Made by a program: the position numbers and the translations under genes. Shown in pieces: positions 37,052-46,255 of a DNA stretch of 64,000 bases. Location: positions 186,001 to 250,000 of the forward strand of contig NZ_VOOS01000001.1 of NCBI RefSeq assembly GCF_007993035.1, in the 5' to 3' direction. How positions within the stretch are numbered: position 1 is the stretch's first letter; every line of letters starts with the position of its first letter. Under the pieces are notes generated by a model. That model was given only the letters and a program-made list of their open reading frames with translations, had not been told where the DNA came from and searched no databases. The DNA is from Vicingus serpentipes (GTDB taxonomy: Bacteria > Bacteroidota > Bacteroidia > Flavobacteriales_E > Vicingaceae).

Positions 37052-38104
37052 ATGGAAGAAACAAATTTTGAAAATCCAGTAACACAAGAAAGCACGAATA
37101 CTAACCCTGCTTCTAGTGTAGATATTAAAGCCTTAAACGAAAGAATTCAAAAAGAAAGTGCTTTTGTAGATATTTTAACCATGGAAATGGATAAGGTAAT
37201 TATTGGACAAAAACACATGACCGAACGATTATTAATTGGCCTATTATCTAACGGACACATTTTATTAGAAGGTGTTCCTGGTTTAGCAAAAACATTAGCT
37301 ATTAATACACTTGCTAAAACAGTTGATGCAAAATTTAGTAGAGTTCAATTTACTCCAGATTTATTACCTGCCGATGTTATCGGTACAATGATTTATAACC
37401 AAAAGCAAGAAGCTTTTACAGTAAAAAAAGGACCTATTTTTGCCAACTTTGTATTAGCAGATGAGATTAACCGTGCTCCTGCAAAAGTGCAAAGTGCTTT
37501 ACTTGAAGCAATGCAAGAGCGTCAAATTACAATTGGCGAAACTACCTTTAAACTTCCTGAACCATTTTTAGTACTAGCTACTCAAAACCCTGTTGAACAA
37601 GAAGGAACTTATCCATTACCAGAAGCACAGGTGGATAGATTTATGTTGAAAGTAGTATTAGATTATCCTAAAAAAGAGGAAGAGAAATTAATCATTAGAA
37701 ATAACATTTCTAAAGCTGGTTTCCCTACTCCAAACTGTGTATTAACTCCAGACGATATATTAAAAGCAAGAAACGTTGTAAAAGACGTTTATATGGACGA
37801 GAAAATTGAACAATATATTGTAGATATTGTTAATGCAACTCGTACTCCAGAAGATTATAATTTACCAGAATATAAAAACTTAATCAATTTTGGTGGTTCA
37901 CCAAGAGCTAGTATAAACTTAGCTTTAGCTTCCAAAGCATATGCTTTTATAAAACGAAGAGGTTATGTTATTCCTGAAGATGTAAGAGCAATTTGCCACG
38001 ATGTACTTAGACACAGAATTGGTTTAAGCTATGAAGCTGAAGCAGAAAACATTACAACTGAAGAAATTATAAACGGTATTTTAAATAACGTAGAGATACC
38101 ATAA
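37052..38104 (+). CDS. MoxR-family AAA+ ATPase
   Basis: A 350-residue protein. It has Walker A LLEGVPGLAKTLAINTLAK, Walker B NFVLADEINRAPAKVQSALLEAM and the MoxR sequence VLATQNPVEQEGTYPLPEAQVDRFM, with sensor 2 GGSPRASINLAL. MoxR ATPases act as chaperone-like partners for VWA proteins and stress functions. It heads the Bat operon, 32 bases before the DUF58 gene. A TTG at 37043 would add three residues, but the ATG at 37052 lies correctly after the promoter. Confidence 0.96.
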   Translation: MEETNFENPVTQESTNTNPASSVDIKALNERIQKESAFVDILTMEMDKVIIGQKHMTERLLIGLLSNGHILLEGVPGLAKTLAINTLAKTVDAKFSRVQFTPDLLPADVIGTMIYNQKQEAFTVKKGPIFANFVLADEINRAPAKVQSALLEAMQERQITIGETTFKLPEPFLVLATQNPVEQEGTYPLPEAQVDRFMLKVVLDYPKKEEEKLIIRNNISKAGFPTPNCVLTPDDILKARNVVKDVYMDEKIEQYIVDIVNATRTPEDYNLPEYKNLINFGGSPRASINLALASKAYAFIKRRGYVIPEDVRAICHDVLRHRIGLSYEAEAENITTEEIINGILNNVEIP

Positions 38105-38136
38105 AGACAATTTAACTATTTTGTCTTCATCAACTT

Positions 38137-39021
38137 ATGTCAAGTAGTAATTCAAATACAACCGAACTTTTAAAAAAGGTTAGAAAGATTGAAATTAAAA
38201 CCAGAGGGCTGAGTAATCAGATGTTCTCTGGTGAATATCATTCTGCCTTTAAAGGAAGAGGTATGACTTTTAGCGAAGTTAGAGAATACCAACATGGCGA
38301 TGAAATAAGAACCATTGACTGGAATGTTACAGCTCGTTTTAACCAAGCTTATGTAAAAGTATTTGAAGAGGAACGTGAGATGACCGTAATGCTTTTGGTT
38401 GATGTTAGTGGATCGAAAGAATTTGGTACACAACAAAAATCAAAACAAGAGTTAGCAACAGAAATCTGTGCTGTTTTAGCATTCTCAGCAATTCAAAATA
38501 ATGATAAGGTTGGTGTAATTTTTTTCTCTGATAAAATTGAAAAATTCATTCCTCCAAAAAAAGGTAGAAGTCATATTTTAATGATAATTAGAGATTTAAT
38601 TGACTTTGAACCTGAGAGCAAAGGTACTGACATAGGAATGGCCTTAAAGTATTTTGCTAACGTAATTAAGAAAAGATGCACTGCTTTTATCCTTTCTGAT
38701 TTTGTAGACTCAAATTTTGAAGACGCATTAAAAATTACAAATAAAAAACACGATTTAGTTGCTTTACATTTATATGATAATGCTGAAGAAGATTTACCAA
38801 ATCTAGGTTTAGTTCCGCTTTTAGATGCGGAAACTAATGAAATAAAATGGGTAAACACTTCTAATAAAGACGTAAGAAAAAATTACAAAGCTGATGCATT
38901 GAGAAGAAAGGCAGAACTAAAGAATACATTTAAAAAATCGGGAGTGGATGTTGCTGAAATTGCAACCGACCACGACTACGTTAAGCCTCTAATGAACTTA
39001 TTTAAAAGAAGAGAACATTAA
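38137..39021 (+). CDS. DUF58-domain protein of the Bat operon
   Basis: A 294-residue cytoplasmic protein. The DUF58 signature RGMTFSEVREYQHGDEIRTIDWNVTAR is present, followed by a degenerate VWA-like fold beginning VMLLVDVSGSKEFGT (MIDAS-like DxSGS). It regularly stands between MoxR and BatA and probably links the ATPase to the membrane VWA proteins. Its stop overlaps the next ATG (taATGa), consistent with translational coupling. Confidence 0.94.
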   Translation: MSSSNSNTTELLKKVRKIEIKTRGLSNQMFSGEYHSAFKGRGMTFSEVREYQHGDEIRTIDWNVTARFNQAYVKVFEEEREMTVMLLVDVSGSKEFGTQQKSKQELATEICAVLAFSAIQNNDKVGVIFFSDKIEKFIPPKKGRSHILMIIRDLIDFEPESKGTDIGMALKYFANVIKKRCTAFILSDFVDSNFEDALKITNKKHDLVALHLYDNAEEDLPNLGLVPLLDAETNEIKWVNTSNKDVRKNYKADALRRKAELKNTFKKSGVDVAEIATDHDYVKPLMNLFKRREH

Positions 39022-39971
39022 TGAAAAAATTATTTTACATATTAATCTCTTTTATTTGTTTAGCTCAAGTTAATGCTCAAACCTATTCAGTTGAAGCTAT
39101 TGCTGATACAAATTCAATTTTAATTGGAGAACAAATAAATATTTCATTAAAAACAACTTATACAGTTAACGAAGGAGCAATTTCAATTGGATTTCCCACC
39201 CTGTATGATACTATTAATCAGTATGTAGAAATTGTAAACAAGACTAAAATTGATACGTTAATCCCAAATAAAGAAGAACCTTACACCTTTCTTCAAGAAC
39301 AAATAATAACCGTTACTTCTTTCGACTCTGGCTATTATGCCATTCCACCTTTTCTGTTTGTTGTAAATAACGACACAATAGCATCAGAACCTATTTTAAT
39401 AGAAGTTCAAACAATGCCAGTTGATACTGCACAAGCAATTTTTGACATAAAAGGAATTATTGACGAACCTTTTTCTATTACTGATTGGTTAAAAGATAAT
39501 TGGTGGTGGTTAGTAGCTATTTTAGTGCTTGCAATTGTTATTATTTGGGTTATTAAGTACTTGAAAAACAGAAAGCCAGAAGAAATTATTGAAGAAGTTG
39601 TTCCTCAAATACCTGAGCATATTATTGCATTAGAAAAACTAGAAAAAATAAAAGAAGAAAAACTATGGCAGGAAGGGAAAGTAAAATTATACCATTCTCA
39701 TATTTCAGAAATATTAAGAGAGTATATTGAAAACAGATATCAAGTGAATGCCTTAGAGGAAACGACATCTGAAATATTGCATGGATTAAGATTGCAAAAC
39801 ATTTCCCCGGAGTTAATGAATAAATTAACTCAAACATTAACCTTAGCCGATTTAGTAAAATTTGCTAAAGAACAACCCCTTGCTAACGAAAATGAAATGA
39901 GTATTGGTGCTGCAATAGAATTTGTTAATACAACTAAATTAATTATCACTGAGAGTAAGGATGCAAATTAA
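39021..39971 (+). CDS. Bat-operon membrane protein with BatD-like ectodomain and cytoplasmic tail
   Basis: A 316-residue protein with signal peptide (VNAQ), a periplasmic beta domain (about 20-155, SVEAIADTNSILIGEQINISL, similar in start to BatD and OmpA-lacking ectodomains), one membrane helix (about 163-184) and a cytoplasmic helical region (about 195-316) with REYIENRYQVNALEETTSEI. That last pattern resembles the DUF4381-type tail of VWA-operon proteins. It is found between DUF58 and BatA in Bacteroidota. It overlaps batA by 11 bases. Its role is presumably structural or as a membrane partner of BatA/B; not demonstrated. Confidence 0.8.
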   Translation: MKKLFYILISFICLAQVNAQTYSVEAIADTNSILIGEQINISLKTTYTVNEGAISIGFPTLYDTINQYVEIVNKTKIDTLIPNKEEPYTFLQEQIITVTSFDSGYYAIPPFLFVVNNDTIASEPILIEVQTMPVDTAQAIFDIKGIIDEPFSITDWLKDNWWWLVAILVLAIVIIWVIKYLKNRKPEEIIEEVVPQIPEHIIALEKLEKIKEEKLWQEGKVKLYHSHISEILREYIENRYQVNALEETTSEILHGLRLQNISPELMNKLTQTLTLADLVKFAKEQPLANENEMSIGAAIEFVNTTKLIITESKDAN

Positions 39972-40959
39972 TTGGAACGACATATCATTTGCTAACCCTG
40001 AATTTTTCTGGGCTTTGTTATTTATCCCTATTTTATTGGTGTGGTACATTTTACGCAACCGCAAATTGCAAGGTTCTATTAAAATTACTTCCCTAAATAC
40101 TTTTAGCGATTTAAAAACAAACATTTCTCGTCACTCAATTATCGCCTTGAGATGCTTAGGATTAGCTGCTTTAATAACAGCAATTGCTCGTCCTCAAACA
40201 TCATTAAGTTGGCAAAATGTAACTACTGAAGGTATTGATATTGTAATAGCATTGGATATTTCTGGTAGTATGTTAGCAGAAGATTTTCGACCAAATAGAT
40301 TAGAGGCTTCTAAAGATGTAGCAATGGATTTTATTGCCGAACGCCCAAATGACAGAATTGGATTAGTAATTTATGGTGGAGAGAGTTTTACCCAATGTCC
40401 TTTAACTAGTGACCATGATGTATTATTAAATTTATTTGGCGGCATCCAAAACGGAATGATAGAAGATGGAACTGCAATTGGTATGGGATTAGCAACAGCT
40501 GTAAACCGTTTAAAAGATAGTGAAGCAAAAAGTAAAGTTGTTATTTTATTAACTGATGGTTCAAACAATTCTGGATCAATACCACCTGTTACTGCTGCCG
40601 AGATAGCTCGTGAATTTGGAGTGCGAGTTTATACTGTTGGAGTTGGTTCGATGGGTGAAGCTAGAATGCCTTTTCAAGACCAATTTGGTAGAATACAATA
40701 CCAAAATGTACCTGTAAGAATTGATGAAAAAACATTAAAAGATATTGCTTCTATTGCTGATGGAAAATATTTTAGAGCTACAGATAAAAACAAACTAGAA
40801 AATATTTACAAGGAAATTGACAAGTTAGAGAAGTCAAAAATTAATGTAACTGATTACAAAAAAAAATCAGAACATTTTTGGCCATTTGCCTCATTAGCTG
40901 CAGCTTTATTATTACTTGAATTTTTATTAAAAAACATAATATTTAAAAGCGTTGTTTAG
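39961..40959 (+). CDS. batA: BatA, VWA-domain membrane protein
   Basis: A 332-residue protein. An N-terminal helix pair (about 10-75) includes NPEFFWALLFIPILLVWY, then a VWA domain with MIDAS motif VIALDISGSML (DxSGS), TSDHDVLLN and VVILLTDGSNNSG, and a C-terminal helix (about 300-320). BatA and BatB form a membrane complex in Bacteroides and are linked to oxygen or stress tolerance. It overlaps the gene before by 11 bases and batB by 8 bases. Confidence 0.95.
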   Translation: MQINWNDISFANPEFFWALLFIPILLVWYILRNRKLQGSIKITSLNTFSDLKTNISRHSIIALRCLGLAALITAIARPQTSLSWQNVTTEGIDIVIALDISGSMLAEDFRPNRLEASKDVAMDFIAERPNDRIGLVIYGGESFTQCPLTSDHDVLLNLFGGIQNGMIEDGTAIGMGLATAVNRLKDSEAKSKVVILLTDGSNNSGSIPPVTAAEIAREFGVRVYTVGVGSMGEARMPFQDQFGRIQYQNVPVRIDEKTLKDIASIADGKYFRATDKNKLENIYKEIDKLEKSKINVTDYKKKSEHFWPFASLAAALLLLEFLLKNIIFKSVV

Positions 40960-41992
40960 GTTCGAACATCATATTGCATTATGGGCTTTAGCAGTAATTA
41001 TTCCGCTAATAGTTATCGTATATCTTTTTATTCAAAATTGGAAAAAAAGAAAACTGAGAGATTTTGGTAACGCAAATGTTATAGAACGATTAATGCCTAA
41101 TGTAGCAAAAAAGCAGCCTGTTGTAAAATTTATATTGTTCACTTTAGCAATGATTTCTTTGCTAATAGGTATTGCTAATTTACAATACGGAACTAAGCTT
41201 GAAGAAGTTAAACGTGAAGGTGTAGATTTAATGATTGCTCTGGATGTAAGTAATAGTATGCTTACTGAAGATCTTTCTCCAAATAGATTAGAAAGAGCCA
41301 AACGAGCAATTTATCAGTTAATTGAAAAGTTACATAACGACCGTTTAGGAATTATTGTTTTTGCTGGAGAAGCTTATGTGCAATTACCAATTACAACTGA
41401 TTATTCTGCTGCCAAATTATTTTTAGAAACGATTGGTACAGATATTATACCTAAACAAGGTACAGCTATTGGTTCTGCTATAGATTTAGCTATGGAATCT
41501 TTTGATTTTGAAAACAGCACAAGTAAATCAATAATTGTAATTACAGATGGTGAAAACCATGAAGATGATGCTGTAAAATCGGCTACCGCTGCTGCTGAAC
41601 TAGGTGTTTTAGTTCACACCATTGGTATGGGATCTGAAGGTGGTGCACCAATTCCAATTTATAGAAACGGTAAGCAAATTGGCTTTAGAACAGATAATGC
41701 TAACAACACAGTTGTATCTAAATTAAACGAAAGCATGCTTAAAGAAATTGCTACTGCTGGTGAAGGAACTTATGTTAGAGCTACAAATGCAAATGCTGGC
41801 TTAGGTATTATTATGAACGAAATTAACCAAATGGAAAAAACTGAATTTGATAGTAAATCTTATAGTGATTACGAAGATCGTTTTCAACCATTTTTATTAC
41901 TAGCTCTACTTTTGTTTGTAATTGAATTTTTCATCTCTAATAGAAAAAGTAGCAAACTGGATAAAATTAATTTGTTTAAAGTGAAAGAATGA
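40952..41992 (+). CDS. batB: BatB, VWA-domain membrane protein (TTG start)
   Basis: A 346-residue paralogue of BatA with the same layout: N-terminal helices (ALWALAVIIPLIVIVYLF and a second at about 55-75), a VWA domain with MIDAS MIALDVSNSML and IVITDGENHEDD, and a C-terminal helix (about 315-330). The start must be TTG at 40952, which overlaps the batA stop; the next in-frame Met lies inside or after the first helix and would delete it. MIDAS is DVSNS rather than DxSGS, still compatible with metal binding. It overlaps batC by 4 bases. Confidence 0.93.
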   Translation: MFRFEHHIALWALAVIIPLIVIVYLFIQNWKKRKLRDFGNANVIERLMPNVAKKQPVVKFILFTLAMISLLIGIANLQYGTKLEEVKREGVDLMIALDVSNSMLTEDLSPNRLERAKRAIYQLIEKLHNDRLGIIVFAGEAYVQLPITTDYSAAKLFLETIGTDIIPKQGTAIGSAIDLAMESFDFENSTSKSIIVITDGENHEDDAVKSATAAAELGVLVHTIGMGSEGGAPIPIYRNGKQIGFRTDNANNTVVSKLNESMLKEIATAGEGTYVRATNANAGLGIIMNEINQMEKTEFDSKSYSDYEDRFQPFLLLALLLFVIEFFISNRKSSKLDKINLFKVKE

Positions 41993-42780
41993 TAAAGTAC
42001 ATTTTATACATATTAACATTTATTATTTCATTCTCGGCTTTTGGTCAAGAAGAGAAAAAACACATCCGTGAAGGAAACAATCTTTATGAAGAAGGAAAAT
42101 TTGATGAGGCTGAAAATAGCTACAATACTGCTTTACAAAAAAATAGTCAATCTGTAAAAGCTGAGTTTAACTTAGGTGATGCATTGTACAAACAAAAAAA
42201 ATTCGCTGAAGCTGCTCAACAATTTCAAAAAGTTGCTGAACACACTAGTAATGATGAAATAAAAGCAAATGCTTATCACAACATTGGTAACTCATTATTA
42301 CAAGCAGAAAAATATGATGAAAGTATCAAGGCTTACAAAGAAGCTTTAAAACTGAACTCAAAAGACGATGAAACTCGTTATAATTTAGCCTACGCTAAAA
42401 AGAAATTACAACAGCAACAAGAACAACAAAAGAAAGACGACGAGAAAAAAGACGACAAAGATAATAAAGACGAACAGAACAAAGACAAGGATAAACAAGA
42501 CCAAAAAGATAATAAGGATAACAAAGACAAGCAAGACGAACAGAACAAGGACAAGCAAGACAAGAAGGGCGAAGAAAATAAAGATAAACAAGACCAAAAA
42601 GACGGCGAAAAAGACAAAGAAGATCAAGAAAAACAAGAGCAACAAAAACCGAATCAAATTTCTAAGCAAGATGCACAGCGAATGCTAGATGCACTTAACA
42701 ATCAAGAGAAAAAAGTGCAAGCAAAATTGAAAAAGAAAGGAGAAAAAGGAGAAAAAACAACCATTGAAAAAGACTGGTAA
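41989..42780 (+). CDS. batC: BatC, TPR protein with a long Lys/Asp/Glu/Gln tract
   Basis: A 263-residue exported protein with signal peptide (SAFGQ). Three or four TPR units (about 22-135) include NLYEEGKFDEAENSYNTAL and KAYKEALKLNSKDDETRYNLAYAKK. Residues ~137-226 are almost entirely K, D, E, Q and N in repeating KDKQDQKDNKD-like units, and the end is a short DAQRMLDALNNQEKKVQAKLKKK helix. BatC is a periplasmic partner in the Bat complex. The low-complexity section also creates long antisense open frames that are not genes. It begins at the ATG overlapping the batB stop. Confidence 0.9.
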   Translation: MIKYILYILTFIISFSAFGQEEKKHIREGNNLYEEGKFDEAENSYNTALQKNSQSVKAEFNLGDALYKQKKFAEAAQQFQKVAEHTSNDEIKANAYHNIGNSLLQAEKYDESIKAYKEALKLNSKDDETRYNLAYAKKKLQQQQEQQKKDDEKKDDKDNKDEQNKDKDKQDQKDNKDNKDKQDEQNKDKQDKKGEENKDKQDQKDGEKDKEDQEKQEQQKPNQISKQDAQRMLDALNNQEKKVQAKLKKKGEKGEKTTIEKDW

Positions 42781-42827
42781 CAAAATGATTATTGTCAACT
42801 AAATAATTGATTATTTTGTACAATTAA

Positions 42828-44630
42828 ATGAAAGCATTTATTAAACATATAGGACTTACTTTTATTGCAATTATAATTGCATCAAGCATCTTTGCTCAAG
42901 ATTTTGAATTTACTGCTGCTACAAGTAGAACTGAAGTAGCCACAGGAGACCGTTTTCAAATTGAATTTGCAGCGAACGGAAAAATCACAAATTTTAAAGC
43001 TCCTAACCTTTCTAACTTTAGAGTTTTATCAGGTCCAAACCAATCTACCAACATGTCATGGGTAAATGGTAAAACAAATGCATCTTACAGTTATAGCTAT
43101 ATTTTAATGGCTGTTAAAGAAGGTGAATTCACCATTGGACCTGCCGTTGCTGCTCATGAAGGTAGTGCTTACAATACCAATTCATTAAAAATAACAGTTA
43201 GCAAAGGAGCAAATGTTCAGCAACAAAGTAATTCTCAATCTAATTCAAAAGTTAGTCAAGAAGATGTTGCAAAAGATTTATTTATTAAATCAAGCGTTAA
43301 TAAAACTACTGCTTACCAGGGAGAACAATTAATTGCTTCTTATAAGCTTTATACAAAAGTGAATATTGCCGGAAATGAATTAGTTAAAAATGCTGATTTA
43401 AATGGCTTTTGGAGTCAAGAAATTGATATGGGACAAACACAATGGAGCCAGGAAGTTATTGGAGGATACCGTTGGAATGTGGCTACAATTAGAAAAATAG
43501 TGTTATTTCCTCAGCGTTCTGGTGACCTAGAAATTGACCCTCTTGAAATGAAGTTTATTGTACAACGAAGAGCAAGTGGTGGTGGGAACTCTCCTTTTGA
43601 TCAATTTTTTGGACGAGTGGAAAACGTTGAAATACCTTTAAAAAGTAAAGCAATAAAAATAAAAGTGCTACCCCACCCTACAGAAGGTAAACCTGAAAGT
43701 TTTAATGGAGCTGTTGGTCAGTTAAATATGACTTCAAACATTACTGCAAATAAGGTGAAAGCAAATGAAGCTATCAATATTAAAATAAAAATTTCAGGAA
43801 AAGGAAACATTCCTTTAATTGACAATTTAGGAATAGAATTCCCTGATGACTTTGAAACTTACGACCCTAAAATTAATGACAACTTCAGTACAACAAGTAA
43901 TGGTGTATCTGGCTCAAAAGAATTTGATTACTTAGTAATACCAAGACATGCTGGCACTTTTAATATTGCACCAATCGAATTTAGTTATTTCGATCCTTCT
44001 ACTAAAAAATATAAAACATTAACTTCAGAGCCTTACACTATTGAAGTTGAGAAAGGTGACGGTTCAGCTAATAATGTTACATATTCTGGAGCTAACAAAG
44101 AAGATGTAGAAATTTTAGGAAACGATATTCGTTACATACACCTAAAAGAAATAAAAGTGAGCTCAGCTACAACTAGTTTTTACAACAGCTTATTATTTTA
44201 CATTTTACTTTTAAGTGCTCCTCTCCTTTTTGTGCTTGCTTTTATTTTTAGAAATAAAATTAGAGCTTCTCAAAAAGATGTGATTGGTAACAAGAAAAAG
44301 AAAGCAGGTAAAGTAGCAAGTAAACACTTAGCTTCTGCTAAAATTAGTTTAACCAACAACCAACAAAAAGAGTTTTATGAAAATATTTCTAAAGCGATTT
44401 ACGGTTATGTTAGCGACAAATTAAATATTGCTTTATCTGAGTTGAGTAAAGAAAATATAACCCAAAAGCTATCAACAATACAAATATCTGAAGCAACAAC
44501 AAAAGAGCTATTAGATACGCTTGAACTATGCGAAATGGCTCGCTTTGCTCCTATTTCTGTTTCATCTCAAGAAATTTACAATAAAGCTGAAAATAGTATT
44601 AACAAAATTGAAGAGGAGGCAAAATCATGA
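42828..44630 (+). CDS. batD: BatD, protein of the aerotolerance operon
   Basis: A 600-residue protein with signal peptide (SSIFAQ). Repeated beta-sandwich domains (about 20-430) include SRTEVATGDRFQIEFAANG and FDYLVIPRHAGTFNIAPIEFSYFDPSTKKY, which is the BatD/oxygen-tolerance signature. One membrane helix near 455-475 is followed by a cytoplasmic helical tail. The protein should expose its large domain in the periplasm and pass a signal or force to the cytoplasmic MoxR side. It follows batC by 47 bases and overlaps batE by 4. Confidence 0.93.
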   Translation: MKAFIKHIGLTFIAIIIASSIFAQDFEFTAATSRTEVATGDRFQIEFAANGKITNFKAPNLSNFRVLSGPNQSTNMSWVNGKTNASYSYSYILMAVKEGEFTIGPAVAAHEGSAYNTNSLKITVSKGANVQQQSNSQSNSKVSQEDVAKDLFIKSSVNKTTAYQGEQLIASYKLYTKVNIAGNELVKNADLNGFWSQEIDMGQTQWSQEVIGGYRWNVATIRKIVLFPQRSGDLEIDPLEMKFIVQRRASGGGNSPFDQFFGRVENVEIPLKSKAIKIKVLPHPTEGKPESFNGAVGQLNMTSNITANKVKANEAINIKIKISGKGNIPLIDNLGIEFPDDFETYDPKINDNFSTTSNGVSGSKEFDYLVIPRHAGTFNIAPIEFSYFDPSTKKYKTLTSEPYTIEVEKGDGSANNVTYSGANKEDVEILGNDIRYIHLKEIKVSSATTSFYNSLLFYILLLSAPLLFVLAFIFRNKIRASQKDVIGNKKKKAGKVASKHLASAKISLTNNQQKEFYENISKAIYGYVSDKLNIALSELSKENITQKLSTIQISEATTKELLDTLELCEMARFAPISVSSQEIYNKAENSINKIEEEAKS

Positions 44631-45403
44631 GAAATTTTAGCCTAAACATCGTTACTTTATTTTTATTCAGTTTATTAGTTAGCAATGGCTTTGCTACTTC
44701 AATCAAAGACCCAAATATTGATTATAACAAAGCAAACGAATTATATGCTGAAACAAAGTACAACGAAGCAATAGAAATATATGAGCAGCTTATTAAAGAT
44801 AATATGTTATCAACTGACATCTTCTTTAATTTAGGAAATGCCTATTATAAAGTGAATGATATTCCTTCTGCAATTCTAAACTACGAGAAAGCACTAAAAT
44901 TACAACCTGATAATGAAGACGTTATTTTTAATTTAAAATTAGCAAACGGTAAAACCATTGATAAAATTGAAGCAGCTCCCGATTTATTTATTACAAGTAC
45001 ATGGAACACTTTAGTTACTTCCAAAACTGCTGACAGTTGGGCATACTATACAATTAGTTTATTTTTTATTGCACTTATTTTATTTGTGAGTTATTTAATT
45101 TCTTACCAAATTCTTATTAAGAAATCAGGCTTTTATGGTGGTTTATTCTTTTTAATATTAGGTTTATTTTGCTGGTTAATGGCTGCTCAAAATACCGCTT
45201 ACCATGAGCGTTCGGCAGAAGCTATTATATTTACAGAAACGGTTACAATTAAAAGTGAACCAAATACAGCAAGTGAAAAATTATTCACACTTCACGAAGG
45301 AACAAAAATTAAAGTTTTAGAAACAACTACAGATTGGGCTAAAATTAAATTACCAAATGGTAATGAAGGTTGGTTGAGGACGTCAGATATTAGAACAATC
45401 TAA
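44627..45403 (+). CDS. batE: BatE, TPR and SH3-like membrane protein
   Basis: A 258-residue protein. The signal peptide is followed by TPR units (about 28-115, NELYAETKYNEAIEIYEQLI and FFNLGNAYYKVNDIPSAILNYEKALKLQPDNEDV), two membrane helices (about 140-162 and 170-190), and a C-terminal bacterial SH3-like domain (about 200-258, VTIKSEPNTASEKLFTLHEGTKIKVLE). This is the BatE architecture. It is the last gene of the operon, overlapping batD by 4 bases; the methyltransferase starts 9 bases later. Confidence 0.92.
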   Translation: MRNFSLNIVTLFLFSLLVSNGFATSIKDPNIDYNKANELYAETKYNEAIEIYEQLIKDNMLSTDIFFNLGNAYYKVNDIPSAILNYEKALKLQPDNEDVIFNLKLANGKTIDKIEAAPDLFITSTWNTLVTSKTADSWAYYTISLFFIALILFVSYLISYQILIKKSGFYGGLFFLILGLFCWLMAAQNTAYHERSAEAIIFTETVTIKSEPNTASEKLFTLHEGTKIKVLETTTDWAKIKLPNGNEGWLRTSDIRTI

Positions 45404-45412
45404 TCTCTCAAA

Positions 45413-46201
45413 ATGGACTACCTAAAAATCAACAAAGAATTATGGAATAAGAAAACTGATATTCATGTTAATTCTGATTTTTATGATAATGAAAACTTTA
45501 TAAAGGGAAAATCTTCTTTAAACTCAATTGAATTAGAACTTTTAGGGGATGTAAAAGGAAAATCTATACTTCATTTGCAATGCCATTTCGGTCAAGATAC
45601 CATTTCATTAAGTAGATTAAGAGCAACAACCGTTGGAGTAGATTTATCTGATAAAGCGATAGCTACAGCCAAAGAGTTAACTAAAACCACAAATACAAAT
45701 GCTGAGTTTATTTGTTGCGATGTATATGATTTACCAAACCACCTCAACCAAAAATTTGATATCGTTTTTACAAGTTACGGAACAATAGGTTGGCTACCCG
45801 ATTTAGACAAATGGGCAAAGATTGTATCTCAATTTTTAAAACCAGAAGGACAGTTTGTTTTTGTAGAGTTCCACCCTTTTGTGTGGATGTATGATAATAA
45901 CTTTAAAGAAATTAAATACAGTTACTTTAATGTTGAACCTATTATAGAAGTTGAAGAAGGAACTTATGCTGATAAATCTGCAAACATAAAACAAACGGAA
46001 GTTAGTTGGAACCATGATTTGAGTGAGGTAATTAACAGTTTAATAAAAAACGGATTAACCATTAATTCATTTAATGAATACGATTACTCTCCTTACAATT
46101 GCTTTAATGAAACAATAGAAATTGAACCAAACAAGTATAAAATAAAACATTTGGCTGATAAAATACCAATGGTCTATAGCATTATCGCAACAAAACACTA
46201 G
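45413..46201 (+). CDS. Class I SAM-dependent methyltransferase
   Basis: A 262-residue protein of the Methyltransf_11/25 type. The motif I variant is KSILHLQCHFGQDTISLSRLRATTVGVDLS, where the usual glycine-rich loop is replaced by HLQCHFGQD, a form seen in a defined subgroup of these enzymes. FDIVFTSYGTIGWLPDLDKWAKI and LKPEGQFVFVEFHPFVWMYD follow. The substrate is unknown. It follows batE by 9 bases and may be read through from the bat operon. Confidence 0.85.
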   Translation: MDYLKINKELWNKKTDIHVNSDFYDNENFIKGKSSLNSIELELLGDVKGKSILHLQCHFGQDTISLSRLRATTVGVDLSDKAIATAKELTKTTNTNAEFICCDVYDLPNHLNQKFDIVFTSYGTIGWLPDLDKWAKIVSQFLKPEGQFVFVEFHPFVWMYDNNFKEIKYSYFNVEPIIEVEEGTYADKSANIKQTEVSWNHDLSEVINSLIKNGLTINSFNEYDYSPYNCFNETIEIEPNKYKIKHLADKIPMVYSIIATKH

Positions 46202-46220
46202 TTTCATTTTAATAATTATT

Positions 46221-46254
46221 ATTTATCTTTAGACCATACAAACAAAAGATAAAT
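46221..46254. repeat. Inverted repeat before lpxD
   Basis: Perfect 10-base arms ATTTATCTTT and AAAGATAAAT with a 14-base spacer end one base before the lpxD ATG. The left arm overlaps TATCTTTA, a near match to the -7 box. It could be an operator or a chance feature of AT-rich DNA. Confidence 0.4.
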
Positions 46255-46255
46255 A

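Noticed and set aside
42390-42669. Two long open frames antisense to batC
   Set aside because: They arise from the complement of the Lys/Asp/Glu/Gln-rich codons and consist of Leu/Phe/Ser runs with no start context or homology.
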